Shown here piece by piece: positions 5,730-14,150 of a DNA stretch of 24,887 nt. Origin of the DNA: an uncultured Lachnospiraceae bacterium (GTDB lineage: Bacteria; Bacillota; Clostridia; Lachnospirales; Lachnospiraceae); assembly GCA_910583965.1 (NCBI GenBank), contig CAJUAE010000046.1, forward strand, positions 1 through 24,887, in the 5' to 3' direction. Both the position numbers and the translations under genes were made by a program. How positions within the stretch are numbered: position 1 is the stretch's first letter; the number at the start of each line of letters is the position of its first letter. The notes under the pieces are model-generated. The model worked only from the letters and a program-made list of their open reading frames with translations. It had not been told where the DNA came from and did no database searches.

Positions 5730-7232
5730 ATGACTGATATTAGGAAACTTCAAAATGGAAGTGATGTGCGGGGAATTGCATGTGCTGGAATAGCAGGGGA
5801 AGATGTGAATCTGACAGAGGAAGCAGGAAATCTGATTGGAGGTGGATTTATCAGATGGCTTGCAGATAAGAAGGGAAAGAAGACCAATGAACTTCGGATT
5901 GGAATCGGTCATGATTCCAGAATTACGGCGGATAGTCTGTTTGCCGCAGCCGCAAAAGGAATTTTGGCAACTGGTGCAAAGGTATATGATTGCGGTTTAG
6001 TGTCGACTCCGTCCATGTTTATGACAACAGTATTTGACCAGTTTGCATTTGATGGAGCAATTATGATTACAGCAAGTCATCTTCCGTTTAACAGAAACGG
6101 TTATAAGTTTTTTGACAGAGATGGTGGTCTGGAACATGATGATATTACAAAAATTCTTGAGACTGCTTCAGAACTTACTGTGGCAGATGCAGGTCTGTCT
6201 GGTGTGGAAAAAGTTGATTCTATTTCTGTATATTGTGAATTTTTGCGGGAGAAGATAAAAAAGAGCATTCAAGCTGTAGATTATGATAAGCCACTTGCCG
6301 GATTGCATATTGTGGTGGATACAGGAAATGGCGCTGGTGGATTTTTTGTAGATAAAGTGTTAAATCCACTTGGTGCAGATGCTTCAGGAAGTCAGTTTCT
6401 AGAGCCAGATGGGCATTTTCCAAATCATATTCCAAATCCAGAGAACAAGCAGGCGATGGAGGCAATTCGGCAGGCAGTACTTACCAATAAGGCAGATCTA
6501 GGGATTATCTTTGATACAGATGTTGATAGAATGTCAGCAGTGCTTCCAAATGGTGATGAAGTAAATCGAGATGCGATTATTGCAATGATGACGGCAATTA
6601 TTGCGGAGGATTATCCTGGTGGAACAATTGTGACAGATTCCGTTACCAGTGACAGGTTGACGCGTTTTATAGAAGGTATTGGAATGAAACATCACAGATA
6701 TATGAGAGGATATAAGAATGTGATTAATGAGTCGATTCGATTAAATCAGGAAGGTGTTACATCTCCGCTTGCCATAGAGACTTCTGGGCATGGTGCACTC
6801 AGCGAAAATTATTTTCTTGACGATGGTGCGTATATGGCTGTGAAACTTCTGATAGCGCTCGCAAAGGCAGCAAAAGAAAACAAGACGCTTGCCTCCTTTA
6901 TTGAGAATTTGGAGAAAGGTTTTGAAGAAAGAGAATATCGCTTCAGAATACAAGAGGAAGATTTTAAGGAATATGGGAAGAATGCTTTGCATACTTTTGA
7001 GGAGAGGGCAAAAGCAAAAGGGTATCATATTGCGCCAAATTCATACGAGGGAATTCGTATTACGTTTGATACAGATGAAGTGAAAGGGTGGCTGCTGTTG
7101 CGCATGTCGCTTCACGATCCACAGATGCCACTCAATATAGAGGGCGTGAGAGATGGCGACTGTGACAGACTTTTTGATATTGTAGTAGAACTCCTTGATG
7201 GATTTGACAAGCTAGTGATTCCAACAAAATAA
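5730..7232 (+). CDS. Phosphomannomutase/phosphoglucomutase (alpha-D-phosphohexomutase)
   Basis: Interconverts hexose 1- and 6-phosphates through a phosphoserine enzyme, supplying sugar nucleotides for envelope polysaccharide; cytoplasmic. All four family elements are visible in 500 residues: the phosphoserine loop TASHLPFNRNGYKFF with S116, the magnesium loop DTDVDR at 262-267, the sugar-specificity loop ETSGHGALSE at 350-359, and the phosphate-binding domain with RMSLHDPQ at 458-465. The specificity loop ETSGH differs from the GEMSGH of classical PMM/PGM enzymes, so the preferred sugar is uncertain; manB/pgm naming is avoided. The start is set by GGAGG at 5718-5722 before the ATG at 5730. 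It is followed 19 bases later by ispF, suggesting co-transcription. The upstream hairpin cluster may regulate it. Confidence 0.9.
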   Translation: MTDIRKLQNGSDVRGIACAGIAGEDVNLTEEAGNLIGGGFIRWLADKKGKKTNELRIGIGHDSRITADSLFAAAAKGILATGAKVYDCGLVSTPSMFMTTVFDQFAFDGAIMITASHLPFNRNGYKFFDRDGGLEHDDITKILETASELTVADAGLSGVEKVDSISVYCEFLREKIKKSIQAVDYDKPLAGLHIVVDTGNGAGGFFVDKVLNPLGADASGSQFLEPDGHFPNHIPNPENKQAMEAIRQAVLTNKADLGIIFDTDVDRMSAVLPNGDEVNRDAIIAMMTAIIAEDYPGGTIVTDSVTSDRLTRFIEGIGMKHHRYMRGYKNVINESIRLNQEGVTSPLAIETSGHGALSENYFLDDGAYMAVKLLIALAKAAKENKTLASFIENLEKGFEEREYRFRIQEEDFKEYGKNALHTFEERAKAKGYHIAPNSYEGIRITFDTDEVKGWLLLRMSLHDPQMPLNIEGVRDGDCDRLFDIVVELLDGFDKLVIPTK

Positions 7233-7251
7233 TTAAAATTAGGAGACTAGA

Positions 7252-7827
7252 ATGAGAATTGGAATGGGATATGATGTGCATCGTCTTGTGGAGGGCAGAC
7301 CTCTTGTGATGGGTGGCGTGACAATACCATATGAAAAAGGGCTTTTGGGTCATTCTGATGCAGATGTGTTGTTACATGCAATTGCAGATGCGTTGCTAGG
7401 GGCAGCGGCACTTGGGGATATTGGAAAGCATTTTCCAGACACAGACCCTGCCTATAAAGGAATTTCAAGTATAATATTATTACAAAAAGTAGGACAACTA
7501 CTAGATGAAAATATGTTTTTCATAGAAAATATTGATGCGACGATTATTGCGCAGGCGCCTAAGATGCGTCCCTATATAGATCAGATGTGTGAAAATATTG
7601 CGCGTGCACTGGGAATTAGTGTAGAACAGGTCAATGTGAAAGCGACAACAGAGGAAGGACTTGGTTTTACTGGCGAGAGATTGGGAATTTCTTCGCAGGC
7701 AATCTGTATGCTTACAAGTCCTAGAGAGCTGGCGACGATGGAAGCTGTCAACAATACAAAAGAGCAGTCGGAAGGAGTGCGTTCTTGTGAAGGCTGTCCA
7801 GGATGTAGAGCCTTGAAAGATGCGTAA
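7252..7827 (+). CDS. ispF: 2-C-methyl-D-erythritol 2,4-cyclodiphosphate synthase with a Cys-rich C-terminal tail
   Basis: Fifth step of the MEP isoprenoid pathway: cyclises 4-diphosphocytidyl-methylerythritol 2-phosphate with release of CMP. The metal site is visible as D8 and H10 (GYDVHR) and H42 (DVLLHAIADALLG), with GHSDAD at 33-38, GDIGKHFPDTD at 55-65 and the KATTEEGLGFTG block at 130-141. The normal core ends near residue 158 (ICMLTSP), but this protein runs on for 33 residues, ending with RSCEGCPGC at 177-185, a CxxCxxC arrangement not part of the known fold. The ribosome binding site AGGAG lies 7 bases before the ATG. It sits 19 bases after the phosphomutase gene and 16 before an Eis-like gene. 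Its usual partner ispD is not in the window. Confidence 0.95.
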   Translation: MRIGMGYDVHRLVEGRPLVMGGVTIPYEKGLLGHSDADVLLHAIADALLGAAALGDIGKHFPDTDPAYKGISSIILLQKVGQLLDENMFFIENIDATIIAQAPKMRPYIDQMCENIARALGISVEQVNVKATTEEGLGFTGERLGISSQAICMLTSPRELATMEAVNNTKEQSEGVRSCEGCPGCRALKDA

Positions 7828-7843
7828 AAGGAAATAATTAGAA

Positions 7844-9031
7844 ATGGAACAGATAGTAGGAGAACGACAAGACGAGCAGAGGAATAGGCGTGGAATAGAG
7901 GCATCTTTTAATATTGCTGTTTTTGACAAAACATCTGTTCAGATAGCGGGACTTTTGCATGAGGATGCATTTTTGGGGCTTTGCGAAGGAGAGGAGAATA
8001 TTGTATTTGCAGTGCAGGAGGATGAGATACAATCAGTATTGCAATTGACGCCTTGTGTTGCTTCAATGCGTAGAAATCCTCGGTTAAAAAAAGTGAAACA
8101 TCGGATCAATATGTCAGATATTGAGCGCGTTAAGACAAATCGTATCAGCGTGGCAACAACTAAGACACAGTATCGTCAAAAGGGTTATATGGGCAGGCTG
8201 ATAGCGGGTTCGTTAGAATATCAACAACAATTAAAAATTCCGTTTTGTTTTGTAGAGTCTGGAAACAAAAGCTTTTGGGAGCATTTTGGTTTTGCGTATA
8301 TCTATGACAGACCACAGTATGAACTAAACAAGGAACTGATATCACAAGAAGCTTTAAAACAGGCAGTAGAGGGAAAGTTTATCTCATTACCTTGTTCTGA
8401 TGTCGTTTTACATGTGGTAGACCACAATAGTGTTCTTTCGCTAGCACATTTTGTGAATGCCAATCTATGTCAATATTATGGGTTGTTTATTATTAGAAGT
8501 GCTTTGTATTTTGAACATTTTCAGAGAGAATTGGAACTCGGTGGAGGGAATTTGTTTGAAATCATAGAAAACGGAAAAATGAAAGGTTATTTTGCATATA
8601 CTGGAGATGCTTGTATCAGAGAAGCGGTTTTTGCAGATGATGCGGACAGAGAACGTTTTCTGTGTATAAAGGAAGAAAAAAGGCCTGCTGTGATGGCACG
8701 CATTGTAAATCTATCGGAGATGATGCGACATATCGCGGGAAATGGAAAGATAACAGTTGCAATTAAACTTACGGACCCTGTGCTGGAAAATAACAATGGT
8801 GTATTTTTGTGGTATATTGATGAGAATGGAAGCCGTATGGAGCGGGTAGAACAACAAAACAATGACACAGAAGCTTCTGCGCGACCAGAGGTTACAACCA
8901 CAATCGGTGAGTTTACGGCATTTATTTTTGAGTATATCCAGTTGAAACAAAATGCAAAATTTGATAGTATATATCTGTCGGGTCCCGTTTGGATGAATGA
9001 GAGGTATTATACTGATGGTCATAAAGATTGA
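7844..9031 (+). CDS. Eis-like GNAT N-acetyltransferase with C-terminal SCP2-type domain
   Basis: A 395-residue protein with the three-part Eis architecture: an N-terminal GNAT domain, a second degenerate GNAT region, and an SCP2-like C-terminal domain. The acetyl-CoA loop is SVATTKTQYRQKGYMGRLI around 102-120, with the R/Q-x2-G-x motif RQKGYM at 111-116. The family motif ARIVNLSEMM follows at about 285-294, and an SCP2-like stretch (ITVAIKLTDPVLENNNGVF region) at about 303-321. Mycobacterial Eis acetylates aminoglycosides and protein lysines; Firmicute homologues have varied or unknown substrates, so none is assigned. It may be an operon member, 16 bases behind ispF. In many Firmicutes gltX lies near this position, before cysE; here this gene and deoD occupy the interval. 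Confidence 0.75.
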   Translation: MEQIVGERQDEQRNRRGIEASFNIAVFDKTSVQIAGLLHEDAFLGLCEGEENIVFAVQEDEIQSVLQLTPCVASMRRNPRLKKVKHRINMSDIERVKTNRISVATTKTQYRQKGYMGRLIAGSLEYQQQLKIPFCFVESGNKSFWEHFGFAYIYDRPQYELNKELISQEALKQAVEGKFISLPCSDVVLHVVDHNSVLSLAHFVNANLCQYYGLFIIRSALYFEHFQRELELGGGNLFEIIENGKMKGYFAYTGDACIREAVFADDADRERFLCIKEEKRPAVMARIVNLSEMMRHIAGNGKITVAIKLTDPVLENNNGVFLWYIDENGSRMERVEQQNNDTEASARPEVTTTIGEFTAFIFEYIQLKQNAKFDSIYLSGPVWMNERYYTDGHKD

Positions 9032-9100
9032 CTGCTCAGTATAAAATAATGTACACAGTCGCATAAGAAAATATGTCACTTTGCGGCTGGCATGATACTT

Positions 9101-9122
9101 ACAGCCAATTTTATTTGGCTGT
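9101..9122 (+). promoter_or_regulatory. Inverted repeat upstream of deoD
   Basis: ACAGCCAA (9101-9108) and TTGGCTGT (9115-9122) form an 8-bp perfect inverted repeat with a 6-base loop, 23 bases before the deoD ribosome binding site. With no U-tract it is more likely an operator or 5' UTR hairpin than a terminator. Confidence 0.4.
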
Positions 9123-9157
9123 GGTAACAAAACATAATACAAATAGGAGGGATGCGT

Positions 9158-9889
9158 ATGTCATTTGTTACAACACCGCATATCAATGCTGAAAAAGATG
9201 CTTTTGGGCGAACAGTACTGATGCCTGGTGACCCACTTCGATCAAAGTTCATTGCGGAGAATTTTCTGGAAAATGCTGTTCTAGTCAATAATATCAGAGG
9301 GATTCAAGGGTACACAGGAACTTTTAAGGGCATAAAAGTTAGCGTTATGGCAAGTGGTATGGGAATGCCCACAATAGGAATTTATTCTTATGAACTTTTT
9401 CGTTTTTTTGATGTGCAAAATATTATGCGTATTGGCTCGACAGGAGCAATGCAGGAAAATGTGAAGGTGCGAGATATTGTATTTGGTATGGGGGCATGTA
9501 CTAACTCCAACTATGCAAGTCAGTATGGGCTAGGCGGTACATTTGCGCCAATTGCAAGTTATACACTTCTCAAAGAAGCAGTTGCACAAGCAGAACAAAT
9601 AGGTGCGCAGTATCACGTGGGAAATATTCTCTCGTCAGATGTATTTTACAATGATAATTCTGCTGCCAACGAAGGTTGGCAAAAGATGGGCGTGCTTTGT
9701 GTTGAGATGGAGGCGGCAGCTTTGTACATGAATGCGGCAAGATGCAAAAAGAATGCACTCGCAATTCTGACAGTATCAGACAGTTTGGTGACAGGTGAGG
9801 AGACGACTGCACAGGAGCGGCAAAATTCTTTTACGCAGATGATGGAGATTGCACTCAACACCGCTGTTAATTTGGAAAAAAATATATAG
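9158..9889 (+). CDS. deoD: Purine-nucleoside phosphorylase, DeoD type
   Basis: Hexameric phosphorylase that splits purine (deoxy)nucleosides with phosphate to give base and pentose 1-phosphate in nucleoside salvage. Recognised from TPHINA at the N-terminus (phosphate and sugar contact His), MPGDPLRSKFIAE, the ASGMGMPTIGIYSYEL and RIGSTGA blocks, VEMEAAALY (ribose-binding Glu and Met) and SDSLVTGE (Asp at the purine N7). Two in-frame ATGs exist, at 9152 and 9158. The AGGAGG at 9145-9150 leaves one base before the first and seven before the second, so the second is chosen, giving 243 residues beginning MSFVTTPH, as in typical family members. It stands alone, with an inverted repeat upstream and a dispersed repeat downstream. 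Confidence 0.94.
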   Translation: MSFVTTPHINAEKDAFGRTVLMPGDPLRSKFIAENFLENAVLVNNIRGIQGYTGTFKGIKVSVMASGMGMPTIGIYSYELFRFFDVQNIMRIGSTGAMQENVKVRDIVFGMGACTNSNYASQYGLGGTFAPIASYTLLKEAVAQAEQIGAQYHVGNILSSDVFYNDNSAANEGWQKMGVLCVEMEAAALYMNAARCKKNALAILTVSDSLVTGEETTAQERQNSFTQMMEIALNTAVNLEKNI

Positions 9890-9893
9890 TTTG

Positions 9894-10035
9894 GCTCAGG
9901 ACTTTGCATTTACTGCAAAGTCCGTTAAATCGTATAGTGGTTTAGACACAAACCATGGTATATAATTTTTATATTGAGAAACGATTATGAATGGCTTGAT
10001 GTTTGTATCAGAAAGCTAAAGGCTGAACTGTTATG
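9894..10035. repeat. Dispersed intergenic repeat, copy 2
   Basis: Matches copy 1 (5049-5190) in two ordered blocks. The first block here is a perfect 10-bp hairpin, GGACTTTGCA (9899-9908), loop TTTAC, TGCAAAGTCC (9914-9923). The second runs from about 9982 to 10033 and includes GGCTTGATG and GGCTGAACTGTTATG. The element lies between deoD and cysE. Confidence 0.6.
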
Positions 10036-10062
10036 AAAAGAATTGTAAGCCAAATTAAAATA

Positions 10063-10091
10063 TTGACATAATTTAAACTAAACGATACAGT
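10063..10091 (+). promoter_or_regulatory. Promoter of the cysE-cysS cluster
   Basis: TTGACA (10063-10068), a 17-base spacer, then TACAGT (10086-10091). The ribosome binding site TGGAGG at 10097-10102 and the cysE ATG at 10109 follow at once, so the 5' UTR would be very short. The -10 box matches 4 of 6, so this is a reasonable but not certain promoter. Confidence 0.5.
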
Positions 10092-10108
10092 CTCAATGGA
10101 GGCACAGA

Positions 10109-10801
10109 ATGGGATTTATTAAAAGTGTGAAAAACGAGATAAAGGTTATAAGGGAGCGCGATCCTGCAATTCATTCCAATATGGAGGTTTTTTTGTATCC
10201 GAGCTTCAAAGTAATGCTTCACTATCGAGTGGCACATAGATTATATCAAAGTGGACATTATTTTTGGGCGCGATGGATATCGCAGCGTGCGGTTAGAAAG
10301 ACGGGGATAGAGATTCACCCGGGAGCAGAGATTGGCGAAAACTTTTTTATTGACCATGGAAATGGTGTGATAATTGGTGAGACAGCAGTGGTGGGCAACA
10401 ATGTTACACTTTATCAGGGAGTCACGCTTGGCGGTACGGGAAAAGAACACGGAAAGCGACACCCGACAATTGGGGATAATGTTATGATTAGTGCGGGAGC
10501 CAAAATTATTGGTTCTTTTAAAATCGGTGAAAATTCTAAAATAGGGGCAGGGAGTGTTGTTATTGAAGAAGTTCCGCCGAATTGTACTGTGGTGGGAGTA
10601 CCAGGCAGGATTGTAAAACGCAATAATCAAAAGCTTGTGCGTGAGGATTTAAATCAGACCGATCTTCCTGATCCAGTCAATGAGGATATCAGAAATTTGC
10701 AGCGCGCAAACAGTGAGATGACCAATCGCATTCTGGAACTTGAACAGAAGATTAAGCAATTAGAGAAAGAAGAAAAAGGACGGAATTATAAAGATACATA
10801 A
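10109..10801 (+). CDS. cysE: Serine O-acetyltransferase
   Basis: Acetylates serine with acetyl-CoA to O-acetylserine, the precursor of cysteine. The N-terminal helical part (1-64) leads into a left-handed beta helix of hexapeptide repeats from about 66 to 166. Catalytic His is H83 in DHGNGVIIGETA; its acidic partner is E68 in GIEIHP, and the acceptor-site His of RHP is H118. TLGGTGK at 106-112 and the exit motif VVGVPGRIVK at 161-170 are typical. The tail from about 190 to 225 is a strongly charged heptad-like coiled coil (ILELEQKIKQLEKEEK). Start by TGGAGG before ATG 10109. It lies 22 bases before cysS, so cysteine synthesis and cysteinyl-tRNA charging are probably co-expressed, as in Bacillus. 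I looked for a T-box leader and saw none. Confidence 0.94.
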   Translation: MGFIKSVKNEIKVIRERDPAIHSNMEVFLYPSFKVMLHYRVAHRLYQSGHYFWARWISQRAVRKTGIEIHPGAEIGENFFIDHGNGVIIGETAVVGNNVTLYQGVTLGGTGKEHGKRHPTIGDNVMISAGAKIIGSFKIGENSKIGAGSVVIEEVPPNCTVVGVPGRIVKRNNQKLVREDLNQTDLPDPVNEDIRNLQRANSEMTNRILELEQKIKQLEKEEKGRNYKDT

Positions 10802-10823
10802 TATATGGAGGTTTTGAGAGAAG

Positions 10824-12248
10824 ATGGAGAACAAATTGTCCTTGTATAATACACTGACAAGGAAGGTGGAGCAGTTTATCCCAAACGAAGAAGGGAAAGT
10901 TGCAATGTACACTTGCGGACCGACAGTGTATCATTTCGCACATATTGGTAATCTGAGAAGCTACATCATGGAAGATTTATTAGAGAAGACGTTGCGATAT
11001 ATTGGCTATCATGTCAAACGTGTTATGAATATTACAGATGTGGGACATCTTTCTAGTGATGCAGATACTGGTGAGGATAAAATGCTCAAAGGAGCAAAGA
11101 GAGAACACAAGACAGTTATGGAGATTGCAGAATTTTATACCAATGCATTTTTTAGCGATTGTGGTAAACTTAATATTAAGAAGCCAGATGTGGTGGAACC
11201 AGCAACAAATTGTATTGCAGAATTTATCCATATGATTGAAGTTTTACTCGAGAAAGGTTATGCTTATGAGAGCGGCGGAAATATTTATTTTGATACTTCC
11301 AAGCTTGACGAGTACTATGTATTATCTGGACAGAGCGAAAATGAGCTGTTGGTTGGTGTGCGTGAAGATGTGAACGAGGATGCAAACAAAAAAAATAGAA
11401 GTGATTTTGTACTGTGGTTCACAAAGTCTAAATTTGAAGATCAAGAATTGAAGTGGGACAGTCCGTGGGGAATAGGATATCCTGGATGGCATATTGAGTG
11501 CTCTTGCATTAGTATGAAACATCTTGGTGCGTACATGGACATTCATTGTGGCGGTGTGGACAATATTTTTCCGCACCATACAAACGAGATAGCGCAAAGC
11601 GAGGCATATTTAGGGCATAAGTGGTGCAATTACTGGTTTCATGTGCATCATTTAAATGACAAAAAAACTGGAAAAATGAGTAAGTCGAATGGTGATTTTC
11701 TAACAGTATCACTGTTGGAGTCAAAAGGGTATGATCCGATTGTGTATCGTCTGTTTTGTTTGCAGTCCCACTATCGCAAACCGCTTGAATTTTCTTATGA
11801 AGTACTTGACAATATGAGTGCAGCTTATGACAAACTGATTAAAAAGATTGGAACGCTGGACCAAAATGGTACAGTTGATAAGGAAAGATTTGATTATTAC
11901 AGAGAAAAATTTGAGTCAGCACTTTGTGATGACCTCAATTCTTCTATGGCAGTTACGATTCTTTATGATATGCTTAAAGATGACATGTCTGATGCAACCA
12001 AACATGCATTGGCAGAAAGTTTTGATGAGGTTCTTTCTTTGAATCTTACAACTGCACATGCAACAAGAGAGGCGGACAATACGATTGATACAGCGTTGGA
12101 GAGCTATGTTCTCACAAAGATTGAAGAACGCAAGATGGCAAAAAAGGAAAAAGACTTTGCAAAGGCAGATGCGATTCGCAGTGAATTGTTAGAGAAAGGT
12201 ATTGTATTGGAGGATACACGCGAGGGTGTCAAATGGAAGAAGGCTTAG
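10824..12248 (+). CDS. cysS: Cysteinyl-tRNA synthetase
   Basis: Class I synthetase charging tRNA-Cys. The 474 residues match the family length. The class I signatures are HIGN at 40-43 (FAHIGNLRSY) and KMSKS at 284-288. Zinc ligands are suggested by C31 (CGPTVY), the Cys of ECSCISMKH, and the histidine pair with Glu in FPHHTNEIAQSEA. Other family blocks are NITDVGHLSSDADTGEDKM and CGGVDNIFPHH. The anticodon-binding helical domain ends with the typical DGVKWK-like EGVKWKKA. The ribosome binding site GGAGG is at 10806-10810. The last 16 bases overlap mrnC in another frame, so the two are likely translationally coupled. Confidence 0.96.
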   Translation: MENKLSLYNTLTRKVEQFIPNEEGKVAMYTCGPTVYHFAHIGNLRSYIMEDLLEKTLRYIGYHVKRVMNITDVGHLSSDADTGEDKMLKGAKREHKTVMEIAEFYTNAFFSDCGKLNIKKPDVVEPATNCIAEFIHMIEVLLEKGYAYESGGNIYFDTSKLDEYYVLSGQSENELLVGVREDVNEDANKKNRSDFVLWFTKSKFEDQELKWDSPWGIGYPGWHIECSCISMKHLGAYMDIHCGGVDNIFPHHTNEIAQSEAYLGHKWCNYWFHVHHLNDKKTGKMSKSNGDFLTVSLLESKGYDPIVYRLFCLQSHYRKPLEFSYEVLDNMSAAYDKLIKKIGTLDQNGTVDKERFDYYREKFESALCDDLNSSMAVTILYDMLKDDMSDATKHALAESFDEVLSLNLTTAHATREADNTIDTALESYVLTKIEERKMAKKEKDFAKADAIRSELLEKGIVLEDTREGVKWKKA

Positions 12249-12679
12249 AGAATAGGGGGCTGCTTGCGCAGATACACAGAACGTTTGGTGGCGGAGAGAT
12301 TGATATCAGGACATACTCGCCCCTAACACTGGCCTATATTGGTGATGCAGTGTTTGAGATTATTGTAAGGACATTGATTGTGGAGAAGGGACAGCGGGCA
12401 GCGAACACGCTGCACAAACATACAACAAAGATTGTTTGTGCGCAGACCCAAGCGCAGTTGATTGATGCAGTGTACGAAAGTCTTACTGAGGAAGAACAGG
12501 ATATTTATCGGAGAGGAAAAAATACAAAAATTCATTCTTCTGCAAAAAATGCCAGTCTTGCAGATTATCGAAAAGCGACAGGATTTGAAGCGCTCTGCGG
12601 ATATCTTTTTCTAAAAGAAGACACTGCGAGGATATTGCAGATTGTTCGGCAGGCAATGGACTCTGTACAGATAGAATGA
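12233..12679 (+). CDS. mrnC: Mini-ribonuclease III
   Basis: Small RNase III-class endonuclease without a dsRNA-binding domain; in Bacillus it matures the 23S rRNA ends. The 148 residues contain the single RNase III catalytic block: YSPLTLAYIGDAVFE at 28-42 with catalytic D38, a KHTTKIVCAQTQAQ segment at 62-75, RRGKNTKIHSSAKNAS at 93-108, and YRKATGFEALCGYLFL with E119. It begins inside cysS (16-base overlap), with GAGGGTG as a likely ribosome binding site. Its place between cysS and rlmB is the classic Firmicute order and supports the call. Confidence 0.95.
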   Translation: MEEGLENRGLLAQIHRTFGGGEIDIRTYSPLTLAYIGDAVFEIIVRTLIVEKGQRAANTLHKHTTKIVCAQTQAQLIDAVYESLTEEEQDIYRRGKNTKIHSSAKNASLADYRKATGFEALCGYLFLKEDTARILQIVRQAMDSVQIE

Positions 12680-12691
12680 TAGGAAAGGATA

Positions 12692-13447
12692 TTGGTTAAA
12701 AACTACATGGGATATAGGGAATTTGTGATTGAGGGAAGAAATGCTGTGATAGAAGCCTTTCGTGCAGGAAAGCCAATAGATAGGCTGTTCATACAGGATG
12801 GTACACAAGATGGCCCAATACAGACAATCAAGCGGGAAGCTAGAAAACAGGATACCATGATAAAGTTTGTCGCAAAGGAACGACTTGATCAGCTTAGTGA
12901 GACAGGAAAACATCAGGGAGTGATTGCATACACAGCGGCTTATGAATATGCGGACGTAGCAGATATTCTGGCAGCAGCGCACAGCAAAAATGAACCGCCG
13001 TTTATCATTTTGTTAGACAATATTGAGGACCCTCATAATCTGGGGGCAATCATTCGTACAGCAAATTTGGCAGGAGCACATGGAATTATTATTCCAAAGA
13101 ATCGGGCAGCAGGACTTACAGCAACCGTCGCCAGAACCTCTGCAGGGGCGTTAAACTACACGCCAGTAGCTAAGGTTACCAACTTAGGAAAGACTATAGA
13201 GGAACTTAAAAAAGAAGGATTATGGTTTGTCTGTGCAGATATGGATGGTACGACAATGTATCAACTTGACCTGAAAGGTCCGATTGGTCTTGTAATCGGA
13301 AGTGAAGGGGAGGGCGTTGGAAGACTTGTCCGCGAAAAATGTGATTTTATAGCATCGATTCCTATGAAAGGAGAAATTGATTCTCTGAACGCATCTGTTG
13401 CGGCGGGTGTGCTTGCCTATGAGATTGTTCGACAGCGGATGCAATGA
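12692..13447 (+). CDS. rlmB: 23S rRNA (guanosine-2'-O)-methyltransferase RlmB (SpoU/TrmH family)
   Basis: SPOUT-class enzyme that 2'-O-methylates a guanosine of 23S rRNA (G2251 in E. coli numbering). An N-terminal substrate-binding domain (IEGRNAVIEAFRAGKPIDRLF, starting near residue 13) is joined to the knotted catalytic domain. Motif 1 is NIEDPHNLGAIIRTA at 110-124, motif 2 IGSEGEG at 202-208 and motif 3 SLNASVAAGV at 231-240. The start is ambiguous: TTG at 12692 has AGGAAAGG a few bases upstream, whereas ATG at 12707 is 17 or more bases from it. The TTG start is kept, but starting at 12707 would remove only five residues and leave the domain intact. The gap from mrnC is 12 bases. Confidence 0.93.
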   Translation: MVKNYMGYREFVIEGRNAVIEAFRAGKPIDRLFIQDGTQDGPIQTIKREARKQDTMIKFVAKERLDQLSETGKHQGVIAYTAAYEYADVADILAAAHSKNEPPFIILLDNIEDPHNLGAIIRTANLAGAHGIIIPKNRAAGLTATVARTSAGALNYTPVAKVTNLGKTIEELKKEGLWFVCADMDGTTMYQLDLKGPIGLVIGSEGEGVGRLVREKCDFIASIPMKGEIDSLNASVAAGVLAYEIVRQRMQ

Positions 13448-13465
13448 TAGAAAGGATAGACAAAT

Positions 13466-14107
13466 ATGCCTAGCATATATGAGATGCTGAAGGATGAGGA
13501 ATTAATCGATAGATTGCGCGATGGGGAAACGCAAGTAACAGATTATATTATGAACAAATATAAATATCTGGTGCGAAAAAAAGCAAAGTCCATGTACATA
13601 CTTGGTGCGGACAATGACGATTTGATACAGGAGGGAATGATTGGGCTTTTTAAAGCAGTGCGAGATTATGATGTGGGGAGAGATGCTAGTTTTTATACTT
13701 TTGCAGATTTGTGTATCTCTCGCCAGATGTACAATGCAGTACAGGCATCACGCAGAGAAAAACATGCGCCACTCAACACCTATATTTCGCTGTATGCTGA
13801 CATGTCGGAGGCGGAGGGAGATGGAAATAGCACAGAATTAGTAAATGTGATTGCATCCGCAGTAGAAACGAATCCAGAACAGCTTATAATAGACCGAGAG
13901 AATGTGGCAGATATAGAGGCAATCATTGAGCGAGAACTAAGTGCTTTTGAAAAGCAGGTACTTGATTTGTATATGACAGGAATGCGATATTCACAGATAG
14001 CAAAAGTGCTGTCGAGAGATGAAAAGTCTACAGACAATGCGCTTCAGCGACTTAAAGCAAAAATTAGAAAAGCGGTAAAGAAAAACAATAAATATTCAGT
14101 AAAATAA
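13466..14107 (+). CDS. sigH: RNA polymerase sporulation sigma factor SigH
   Basis: Sigma-70 group factor that in Bacillus and Clostridia drives early sporulation genes such as spo0A and spoIIA. Region 2 covers YKYLVRKKAKSMYI at 32-45, DDLIQEGMIGLFKAVRDYD at 51-69 (core binding) and SFYTFADLCISRQMYNAVQ at 75-93 (-10 recognition), with the Sigma-H-like follow-on ASRREKHAPLNTYISL. Region 4 is the helix-turn-helix ELSAFEKQVLDLYMTGMRYSQIA with LQRLKAKIRKAV near the C-terminus. The 213 residues match the family. It starts 18 bases after rlmB; the intervening yacP gene found in Bacillus is absent. Its presence suggests a spore-forming lineage but does not prove sporulation. Confidence 0.95.
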   Translation: MPSIYEMLKDEELIDRLRDGETQVTDYIMNKYKYLVRKKAKSMYILGADNDDLIQEGMIGLFKAVRDYDVGRDASFYTFADLCISRQMYNAVQASRREKHAPLNTYISLYADMSEAEGDGNSTELVNVIASAVETNPEQLIIDRENVADIEAIIERELSAFEKQVLDLYMTGMRYSQIAKVLSRDEKSTDNALQRLKAKIRKAVKKNNKYSVK

Positions 14108-14150
14108 TATACATTATGATCAGTGGACATTCGAGGGATGTGGGTTGCAG

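Noticed and set aside
9152..9157. Upstream in-frame ATG of deoD
   Set aside because: Only one base from the ribosome binding site; the ATG at 9158 has proper spacing and matches the family start.
9890..10823. T-box leader upstream of cysE or cysS
   Set aside because: The conserved T-box sequence (TGGNACCGCG) and antiterminator/terminator arrangement are absent.
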